Positions 55,622 through 64,000 of a stretch of DNA of 64,000 nucleotides are shown here, in pieces. Each line of letters begins with the position of its first letter. Positions within the stretch are counted from its first letter, which is position 1. This DNA is from Arachis hypogaea. Lineage: Eukaryota; Streptophyta; Magnoliopsida; Fabales; Fabaceae. Where the stretch lies: NCBI RefSeq assembly GCF_003086295.3, contig NC_092043.1, forward strand, positions 46,156,884 through 46,220,883, given 5' to 3'. The translations under genes and the position numbers were made by a program. The notes under the pieces were generated by a model that did no database searches, was not told where the DNA came from, and worked only from the letters and a program-made list of their open reading frames with translations.

Positions 55622-56126
55622 AGGTTGTAGTCTAATTTGAGACTTAAGATAATATTTAAGGTTTTTAGGTTGGTGAATTATTTAATTTAAGCCAAAACTT
55701 AACCTAAAAAGACTTGAGAAAAAATAGTATCTAAAGTTCTTAGGTTTAACTGCAATTTAATTTGAATCTTGTCTGAAAATGTTGGAAGAGTATCTAAGAT
55801 TTTTTATTAAGGGGATGTCCAATAATCAAATTATTTTTTAGCTTGAAGCAATAATATATAATTTTTTAGATTAAGATGATATCGAATATTAGTATTACTT
55901 GAAAAGTTAGAAAAATATCTAAGATTGTTTAGATTGTTGTGATCTAATCAAAGTCACTTCTTAGTCTTGAAAATACTTGAGTAAATAATATCTAAAGTTT
56001 TTAAATTATATTGCGGTTCAACATGAGTTAAAGCAGTAGTATAAAAATGTTCAATACAAAATAATATCATTCGTACATTTATTCTAATAATAATAAAATT
56101 CTCAAATGTATATAAAATTTTATTAT
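55622..56126. repeat. Degenerate continuation of the tandem repeat
   Basis: Recurring AGTATCTAAAGTT/CTAAGATTTTT and ACTTGAGAAA motifs at irregular spacing; no gene. Confidence 0.5.
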
Positions 56127-56298
56127 AAGGGCAATGTTAGGGGCCAGCAACATTTGTTATTAGTAGCCATCAACTAGTCATCAATGATGATTTGATTGTT
56201 TGAGATTGATGTGAGATTTCATCAAATGACTCACATTTCTTTGTTGATTACATGCTGGCTAAAATGCAATAAAATTGCTGACCCCTAGATTTTTCCTT
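56127..56298. mobile_element. MITE, about 170 bp
   Basis: Inverted ends AAGG......TTAGGGGCCAGCAA and AAGG......CTAGGGGTCAGCAA (18 of 24 matching). Inside lies ATCAAATGACTCAC and CATGCTGGCTAAAATGC. No clear target duplication. Confidence 0.65.
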
Positions 56299-56634
56299 AT
56301 TTATAAATATAAACGTGATTCTTCTATATTTTAAAGTAAGCGGTTGATTTTTAATTCTTATAAAACATATGGTAGTTGTTTTAATAAGGTTCTAAAAACT
56401 AGCTGGACTAAATATTTAGGTATTTGGTATTGGACTTAGTTTTAATATTTGTTATTTCAGGCTTTCAGCTTTTATTTTAGGTTTAATTTAATGTATTGGA
56501 TTACGTTTCTTGAAGTTACACGGTAGGTGATGTTTTATGTTATGTAACACTGTTCACAGATTTTACATAAAAAAGTTACTTGGTTTTTTATTATTTATTT
56601 ATTTTAATCATAAATTTTACTTATCTTTAAGATA

Positions 56635-56689
<55 letters not shown>

Positions 56690-58052
56690 CAAACTAAATA
56701 CATATAAAAAATTATAGGATAAAAAAGGAAAAACTAGAAATAAAATACAATTAAAGAGATAAATATTCTTTTTTTGTGTTTGTTCTTTATCATTTTATAA
56801 CATATAATATATATTATAATGGATTTTATGCGCGCATATATAAATTTTTATATTAATTTATGATAATTGATTTTTTTTATTTAATTATTGTCTTATATTT
56901 ACATAAAATTATGAGATTTTGATTGGTATTATATTTTTAAAATTTATATTAAAAAATTTATAATTTTATATTTTTATATATTATTTTATTATAAGTCAAT
57001 TGTTTAATTGAATCACATATTAAACTGATTAAACTTTTAAATTAATAAACAAATAACTAAATTGATTGGATGTGTGATTCGATTTTTATAACTTTGATTT
57101 TAACTCCTTTGATTAGAGATTTCCATACTTAATATCTATATATTTAAGGATTGTGATTCTTCAGACAAATTAAAAGAATTGATTGTTTAACAATATTTTT
57201 GTGAGTGGTTTCACTACATTATTTGAATTGATGATTTTCTATTATTCAATCAATTTTTTTCTCCTGACCCACCAATTATGTGACTATGAAAGATTGATTG
57301 AACCACCACCAACATTGAAAGTGGGTCGAATTGAATTTGAAAACACTCATTATTATAAGCAAAATCCATTATTTATTATATAATTTAAGAGCTAAAAGAT
57401 TTGCCAACTTCCAACTATAACCAGTTACATTAAACTTGGATTAGTAGTTATCATAATCACTCATGAGACTCATGTAAGGACACGCTAAGAAAAAGCCAAA
57501 AAGATACTATAATTTCCAACTACACATACACTAACCAAACACAATTCAAGAATCTTTCCATTATTCCCCGCTCCCCTCATAGCTAAGGATAAAGAAAGGA
57601 GGATGAGGTTCTAATAATTGTGCAACCCTAAAAAAACGTTAATGGACAAGATGGCGGGGCCATGGTATAACATATGGGAATGGATACATGTACACTTTTT
57701 TATTGAAGTTTTAGTTAAATTAAGCCATACCACTTTATACCCCAAAAAAAAAAAAAAAGATGAAAGCCAAGCCTTATTAATTATATAATTATATATAGAT
57801 AGATTGAAAATAATGATGATGATGGCAAACAAAAAGATATAGATAGTATATTACATCAATTATATTAGGTGTATACCAAATCAATTACTAAAATCAGACA
57901 TTAATATAGAATATATATTAAAATATAAAATTCACATTGAAAATAAATTATATTATATATATATATTTACATAAATATATAATAAATATTTTTTGTATTA
58001 AATAATATTTTTGATATTACATTTATAAATATTTTTTTTAGTTAGTTGTAGT
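56299..58052. other. A/T-rich intergenic DNA
   Basis: About 1.75 kb without a supported gene. Contains a TA microsatellite (56638-56686), poly(A) tracts and a copy of the small dispersed repeat (about 57865-58010) just before the hAT element. The short ORFs, e.g. 57183-57383, match nothing I know. Confidence 0.55.
56638..56686. repeat. TA microsatellite
   Basis: About 24 uninterrupted TA units. Confidence 0.9.
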
Positions 58053-58297
58053 GCCAAAATCAAGGTTCTGAAAATTGGACCGGACCGGTCGATTCGACCG
58101 GTTTAACCGCGAACTGGCAAGTGACAACGCAAACGGTTCGGTCCTCCTGTAGAAACCGTGCTGGAAAGAACTGTTGAAGAACTGGTGAACCGGCCAAAAA
58201 TCGGTCGGTTGGGCCGAACCGGTGGCCAGCCGGTTCTGCATAAACGACGCCGTTTTATTGTTTTTCAAAAAACCCTAAACCCGACCCAACCCCGCTC

Positions 58298-58670
58298 ATG
58301 GAGCACCCCACCCCCTTTCTTCCCTCGACCCCATTCATTCATGATTCATCTGATTTTGAATCAACTCACATTAAGAGAAGAGTGAACCCTAGCCGCCCAG
58401 TCGCCCTCCTTCGTCGCCGCGGTCTCAGGTCATCAGCGCCACCGCGTCGCCTGGTCCTCAGCCCAAGTAACCCTTTATCTTCACCTGGTTCCCTACCCAG
58501 TAGCTCTCCATCTCCATCGTCTTCATCTTCTCAACATCAGCAGGCAGTAGTCCTCTCATCGTCTTCATCGTCGCGCGGTCCTCAACAGTCAACCCCAGTA
58601 GCCCTTCGTCGACCCCAGGTGAGTGACTCGTCCTCTGCTCATCTTCTTTGTTCTTTGCCTCTGTGAACTT
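58298..58670 (+). other. G/C-rich leader of the hAT element
   Basis: Codes only a low-complexity Ser/Pro/Arg frame; probably the untranslated first exon, ending CCCCAG then GTGAGT, a good splice donor (58615-58624). Followed by an intron-like region with 100-bp repeats. Confidence 0.5.
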
Positions 58671-58799
58671 CCTCTGTGAAATTGATACTCTGTGAACTTT
58701 GACTTCCTCTGTGAACTCAGATTTCAGTTTAATTGTGAATTTCCTCTGTTTGTTGGTTATGGTGAGAAATAAATAATCTAAAATTTAACTGGCTGGTCT

Positions 58800-59040
58800 T
58801 GTATCTTGCAGCTCAATTTCTGTTTGTAGCTCAATTTTTGTTCGTTCCTCTACTCAAATTTGTTACTCTATTTTTGTAAATAAGCTGAAATTTGTTGCTC
58901 AATTTCTGTTTGTAGCTCAATTTCTGTTCGTTCCTTTGCTCAAATTTGTTACTCTATTTTGTAAATAAGCTGAAATTTGTTGCTCAATTTCTGTTCGTTC
59001 CTTTGCTAAATAAGCTGAAATTTGTTACTCTGTTTTGTAC
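58800..59040. repeat. Tandem repeat of about 100 bp, 2.5 copies, in the hAT leader
   Basis: Units share GCTCAATTTCTGTT, GTTCGTTCCT, CTCAAATTTGTTACTCT and AAATAAGCTGAAATTTGTT. Confidence 0.75.
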
Positions 59041-59209
59041 TTTGTTAATGCTGGAAACTTACTCGATTTTGCATAATTGTTGACTGGCTGAATTGCTGTA
59101 GGCAGAATTGCTGTAGGTAGAATTGTTAATGTTCATTGTGTAGGCAGAATTGTTAATGTTTATTGCTGTGGCTGTTTTTAATTTCATATATGTTTTATTA
59201 ATTTTATTT

Positions 59210-61785
59210 ATGGAAGATAGTATTAATCAAGAAGCAACTGCTGATAACAATGCTTCTGTGAATAATAACATGCCTGCCGATACTCCTATTCCGAATGATG
59301 CTGCTAATCCTAATTCCCGTAGTGCTAACGATAGTCAGTCACAAGGTTCTTATAACCTTAGGAGAAAAACAGATTTAGCTTTAAAATATGTTGCTCTACA
59401 AATGGTGAATGAAAAATCACAATATCAATATTTATTTTGCCTACAAGTTTTTAATGGAGGTGAAATTCACAGGATGAAGAAACATCTAGCAAAGATTACT
59501 GGAGATGTGAAAAAATGTCCTAAAGTTCCATGTGATGTGGAAAAACAGATGGAAAGTTTGTTGAAAGATATTTAGACCAACAAGAAGAAAAGAAAAGTAA
59601 GTTTTGGTGAAGAGGGTGGTGATGAGGTAGAGGATGCAATTGATGAGGCAATAGCTCAAGAAGAACAGGAACAGCAGTGTACCTCGAATCAGCAAGAAGT
59701 TGGAGGCGATCCAAAGAAAAAAGCCTCAGTCATTCATCCTATGTTTGCACCAAGAACAACTTCAGGAACTCAACCAAGTATTAAAAGTGTTATGCAAAAC
59801 AAAGAGGCAATACACGAGGTTGATAAACGATTTGCTCGGTGGCTTTTGGATTGTAAAATTCTATTTAATGCTGTGATGTCGCCATATTTTCAAGATATGC
59901 TGGATGGTGTTGCTGGTATTGGACCTGGTTACAAAGGGCCTTCTTATGATAAGTTAAGGGTTCATTTGTAGGTTGATCTTAAAAGAGAAAGCCAAATGCT
60001 AGTTGATAGTTATAGGAGTGCATGGAAGGAAACTGGATGTACCCTCATGGCTGATGGTTAGACAGATCAAAGACAAAGAACGTTAATTAATTTCTTGGTA
60101 TATTGTTCTAAAGGTTTGTGCTTCGTGAAATCAGTAGATGCTTCCAGTATGGTAAAAAATGCTTCACACTTGTGTAATTTATTTTCTGAGGTAATTGAAT
60201 GGATTGGCCCAAATAATATTGTGCATGTTGTGACTGACAATGCGGTCAATTATGTTGCTGCTGGTAGGCTTATCAATAGAAAATATGATAATATCTATTG
60301 GTCACGATGTGCTGCTCATTGCCTTAATCTTATTTTAAAAGATATAAGCAGCATGGCGCATATTTCTAACCTTGCAACACGTGCTTCAAAGATCATAGTA
60401 TTTGTGTACAATCATACCGTTTTCTTATCTTGGCTAAGACAAAGACCTCATTGGAGAGAAATTGTACGTCCTGGTGCAACCCATTTTTGCAACTGTGTTT
60501 ATTACATTGAAGAGCATCTTTGACCGTAAAAAAGAGTTGCAACAATTGGTTGTAGATTCAATTTTCACTGATACAAATTAGGAAGGAGTGCTACTGGTAG
60601 AGCTGTGAGTGCTATTATTCTGGACTGAAAATTTTGGGACGATTGCTTTACTGTATGTAAACTTGTGGGCCCTCTGATTTACTTGTTGAGGGTTGTTGAT
60701 GCTGATGACAAACCATCTTTGGGATATATTTATGAAGGAATGCTAAGGGCAGAAGATGCAATTAAGGAGATGTTTAGGCAATCCAAGACTGCATATCAGC
60801 CATACACAGATATTATCAACTCAAGATGGGACAAGTATTTGAAGAAATATCTTCAGCGGCAGCTTACTTCTTGAATCCTAACTTCTTTTTTAATGAAAAT
60901 TATAAAGAAGAACCTAATGTTATGCGAGGTTTGCTTGATCTTGTTACCTTGTATTGCAAGTGTAACAATTTGGATTCAGTTCAGGCAATGAAAGAAATAC
61001 ATTTATATAGAGGTCGCAAGAAAAGTTTTGATAGACAAGAAGCTATTCGAGCTGCATCTGAATTTAAGTCTAGTAAGAATATGGCTGAATATTTGTTTAA
61101 TTAATAGTAACTTGTTTTATGCTCCTATATTCTTAATTGATATCTTCTAATATGTTATGGTTTTATAATTGGTAGTGAAATGGTAGAGGTTATTCAGAGG
61201 CTCTGCTCCATGTTTACAAAAGATAGCTGTTCGCATTCTTAGCCAAGCATCTGCTTCTTTTGGGTGTGAGAGAAATTGGAGCCTTTTTGACCAGATTCAT
61301 ACAAGAAGAAGAAATAGATTGGAGTATGATAGACTGAATGACATTATTTATGTTACCTATAATTTGCGTCTTAAATCCAGGTAATATATGTTTCATGAAA
61401 TACTATATTGTTTCATTTGTAATCTTTATCATAACAAATTTGTAAATTATTAAATCTTCATATATTGTATTTAACTTTTTAGGAAGGAAAAAGAAAAAAG
61501 AAAGCAAAAGACACAATATGATCCAATTGATTATGAAAGCATCAGTCAAGTTGACTTTTGGGTGACTGAAGAAGTTGTAGAGAAAGAGCATGATCTTCCT
61601 AGTAATGTAGATGACTTATTGCGTGAGTATAGTATATTTAGTTTCTAATGATTTATTAGAATGTTGTTAGTTTATAATATAATGATAACATGTCTATTTT
61701 ATTAGGTGAAATTGATGCTGATTTATATCAAAGTGGCGGTAGTAGTAGTGGTCTTTATGCTGCATCTCTTGATTCTTCTGCTTAA
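59210..61785 (+). pseudogene. hAT transposase (BED finger, DUF659, hATC dimerisation), few lesions
   Basis: The ATG at 59210 opens MEDSINQEATADNN. One frame continues to 60523 with three internal TAG stops (about 59573, 59969, 60060). Seen: an incomplete BED finger (CLQVFNGGEIHRMKKHLAK, first Cys region altered), a Lys-rich NKKKRKV segment, DUF659 with WLLDCKILFNAV, RSAWKETGCTLMADG, a TAG where Trp is usual, then VVTDNAVNYVAAGRL and CAAHCLNLILKDI. A frame shift near 60500 leads into the rest: GPLIYLLRVVDADDKPS, INSRWDKYL, and the hATC region (ILSQASASFGCERNWSLF, NDIIYVTYNLRL) at 61230-61380. Introns with GTAATA/TTTAG and GTGAGT/ATTAG ends are plausible at 61383-61482 and 61623-61706. Inactive as it stands, but only lightly decayed. 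Confidence 0.9.
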
Positions 61786-62174
61786 TAGGGTGGGAATGAA
61801 GGTGAAAATCATCCCACCGAAGCAGATTTGCAATAAGTTCTTGCAGATTTTGATGATTGATAAACCATGTAGTTGTGATTTAATATTTAGATATGCTTTT
61901 ATTACTATTTAACTTTTGAGTTTGGATTTTGATAAGATCATATGTATTTGGTTGATGATATTTTATGTAGTGTTTTAAATTTCGAAGATATTTTAAGATT
62001 TATATCAGACTATAATTATATTTTAAGATGTATATTTATAATTTATTTATTATTCTATTCTAAAACGATTTTTCTAGCTGAACCATCGGTTGAACCGGTT
62101 AGACTAATAAACCAGTAAATCAGTGACTAGAATGGTTTGATGACCGGTCCGATTTTTTGAACCTTAGCCAAAAC

Positions 62175-63454
62175 AAATAGTAATATCTCAAAGCCATCTC
62201 TAAACATTTTTAATCGAATAATTTAATTCTCAATAAATTTTAATCAAAATCAATCCTTTATTTTTTATTTTATTAGATAAATTAATTTTTATATCAATTT
62301 TTGATTAAAAAATTAAACAAATCAGTTTATGTTATTATTAAATAAAGACATAAATAGTTTTAAAAAATTTTAAAATTTTAAGATAGTCTCTTTATTAGAT
62401 GGACGAATAATATAATATAGAAACTGATCTAACGAAATAAAAATGAAGATTAATTTAATAATTAAAATTTATTTGAGAATTAAAATGTCCAACTAAAAAA
62501 ATTTTTAGAAACTGATTTAAGAATTAAGATATTATTTGTGAAAACAACACGTTTATGAATATCTTAGTATTAAAAAAAAAAAAAATCAAATAACATTTTT
62601 GTCTAAAGAGAGGATTTTTAAATGCTCTTCAATTAACAAAAGTTTTATCCACATTAAGTTCATAATATATGTCAGTTTAGACAAATTCGTTTGTTAGTTT
62701 AATTTATATACACTTTCCAATTAAGATGTATAGCATCATTTATTTTGTGACCCCTTGTTTTAAACTATCTCCATTGAGTAACATTACAATGCTTACACAT
62801 GTAAAAAATTTTTTATCACTAGAACAATCCTAAAATATATCTCACACTCTTTTTTATTATTAATTATTTTCTTTTCCTCCTTTGAAAATAATCCCAATAA
62901 TTTCACTAGAATCCATTGTGCAAAGCCAGAAATTGGTGGCTTCTGTGTGTCTCATTCTAGAGAAATGCCAATCAAAGGCTCCAAATAAAGGAAAAGAAAA
63001 ATAAAGCCAACAATTTCAAAAGGAACCCATGGGTAATATTTATTGAAAGCAATGAGGTTTTGAATTGTTTGTTTTAACATTAAGAGGAAGAGATGGAATG
63101 AAGAAGTGGAAAGAGGTTATGGAGGAAGGAGAAGAAATAAATGGCAAATGGTGACAACTTTAATTTAATTTGGTTATCTTGATACAAATACAGGGATTCA
63201 TATGGTTGGCTAAATTTGTTTAAATCATTTGTGAGTATTGTTGGTTTCTTTCAATATTTTATGATTAGTTTTGATAATCTTTTTGACTAAAGAGAAGGGG
63301 AAAAAAAAGTTATGTTGACAAAACTTTTATGAGATTGATTGGGTAACAGCGTCTCTGAAGTTGAGTGGAAGTTATAAGGGAGAATAATATTTGATATCGT
63401 TTGAGAAACGGGAGTCACTCAAATAAAACATTTAAAATATTTTATTTTAAAGAT
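62175..63454. other. A/T-rich intergenic DNA
   Basis: No gene. Contains a poly(A) run (62572-62584) and purine-rich sequence at 63085-63150 without a credible frame. Confidence 0.55.
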
Positions 63455-63671
63455 GTTTTTTAATAATTAAAATTTAGTATATATAATCGATTAAATCGTA
63501 TTAATTAGTATATATAATTGATTAAACTGTGTTATTTTTGTCAAGATTAAGTCAGATAAATTAATTTGATAAAAAAATAGTAAATCAAATTTTAAACTAA
63601 TCTAAATTTATTTTTTTTTTATAAAAAATGACTTTAATAATCTTATTATAAAAAACAATTAAAATACCATG

Positions 63672-63717
<46 letters not shown>

Positions 63718-63777
63718 AAAATTTTAAATTCTAATCATATGAGAGAAAGTAAATGACTAGAATTTAGAATTTTTAAA

Positions 63778-63815
<38 letters not shown>

Positions 63816-64000
63816 GGGATATTTAGTTATTTTTTATAATAAAAATATTATAGTCATTTTTTATAAAAAAATAACATTAATTTAGATAAATTCAAAATTT
63901 GATTTACCATTTTTTGTTTAAATTAATTTGTTTGACTTAATTTTAACAAAAATAATATAATTTAATCGATTATATGTGTTAAATTTTAATTATTAAAAAT
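63455..64000. repeat. Large inverted repeat (fold-back), right arm cut by the window end
   Basis: The left arm 63455-63690 and the reverse complement of about 63815-64000 share TTTTTAATAATTAAAATTTA, TATATAATCGATTAAAT, AAATTAATTT and TTTTTTATAAAAAATGACT. Between them are two TA microsatellites (about 63672-63714 and 63781-63810) around a small palindrome. No coding sequence. Confidence 0.8.

Larger units (their letters stand above)
58061..62166 (+). mobile_element. hAT superfamily transposon, nearly complete
   Basis: About 4.1 kb. Left end CAAGGTTCTGAAAATTGGAC and inverted right end TAAGGTTCAAAAAATCGGAC, both continuing into ACCGGTC motifs. An 8-bp duplication flanks it (GCCAAAAT 58053-58060, GCCAAAAC 62167-62174; one mismatch), as hAT elements make. 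Subterminal ACCGGT/CGGTTCGG repeats occur at both ends. It encodes a BED, DUF659 and hATC transposase with a few stops. Confidence 0.92.

Noticed and set aside
58298..58666. 122-codon Ser/Pro-rich ORF in the hAT leader
   Set aside because: Low complexity, ends near a splice donor, unlike any transposase domain; more likely an untranslated exon.
63085..63160. Possible small exon (MKKWKEVMEEGEE-like)
   Set aside because: Purine-rich stretch without splice context or homology.
1..64000. CRISPR arrays, tRNA or rRNA genes, bacterial operons
   Set aside because: No regular spacer arrays, no cloverleaf or rRNA sequence seen; the tRNA-like matches are retroelement primer sites only.

Overview
This is nuclear DNA from a flowering plant. 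Intron-containing plant genes, a family-1 glycosyltransferase cluster and layers of plant transposons leave little doubt of that. The retrotransposon termini at about 7616 (TGATGAGCGG), 7829 (TGTAACACCCTACC) and 50160 (TGTAACGACTC), the LTR hairpins built on GGCGTTNAACGCC, and the reading frames of the LINE and MULE remnants resemble legume repeats, and peanut (Arachis) is my best guess. That assignment is from memory, not from a search.

Host genes are few. The only intact multi-exon gene is at 36530-39074 (+): four exons encoding an RRM plus CCCH zinc-finger protein of the RBMX2/Snu17 type. A cluster of UGT71-like glycosyltransferases lies on the minus strand: an intact copy at 9954-11357, a broken copy at 12163-13582, an intact copy at 14219-15661, and a near-complete copy at 39804-41183 that has lost its start codon. 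A fifth, heavily deleted copy lies in the opposite orientation at 28846-29476. Between them are two gene fragments on the minus strand: the last two exons of an NAD(P)H:quinone oxidoreductase (29821-30590) and the first coding exon, with putative 5' UTR, of an A2-type cyclin (31461 to about 32950).

Most of the rest is mobile DNA. 1-7616: a minus-strand LTR element with gag-protease and an extra ORF, inserted in another LTR (7617-7829). 8930-9424: an LTR fragment. 16168-20033: a Mutator-like element with 9-bp target duplications, a deleted MuDR transposase and a plant-mobile-domain ORF. 20271-21636: a 1.37-kb element with roughly 440-bp inverted arms full of CAATCGATTG palindromes. 23090-28778: a 5'-truncated L1-type LINE. 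33415-36133: small MITEs and a tandem array. 41247-43681: a Copia remnant. 44233-45603: an RTE-type LINE. 46870-49680: a second L1-type LINE split by a Harbinger-like element. 49683-52406: Copia remnants, another LTR and a complete TRIM. 52536-54715: a decayed CACTA-type ORF. 58061-62166: a nearly complete hAT element. 63455 to the end: half of a large inverted repeat.

The most informative structure is at 41200-46215. The sequence directly upstream of the start-less UGT matches, block by block, the putative 5' UTR intron of the cyclin fragment at 32630-32770, interrupted by a Copia element and other insertions. A rearrangement apparently replaced the promoter and start codon of this UGT with cyclin intron DNA. 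I saw no tRNA, rRNA or CRISPR array. No coherent new multi-gene system is evident; the interest lies in the mobile elements and in how they and duplications reshaped the UGT cluster.
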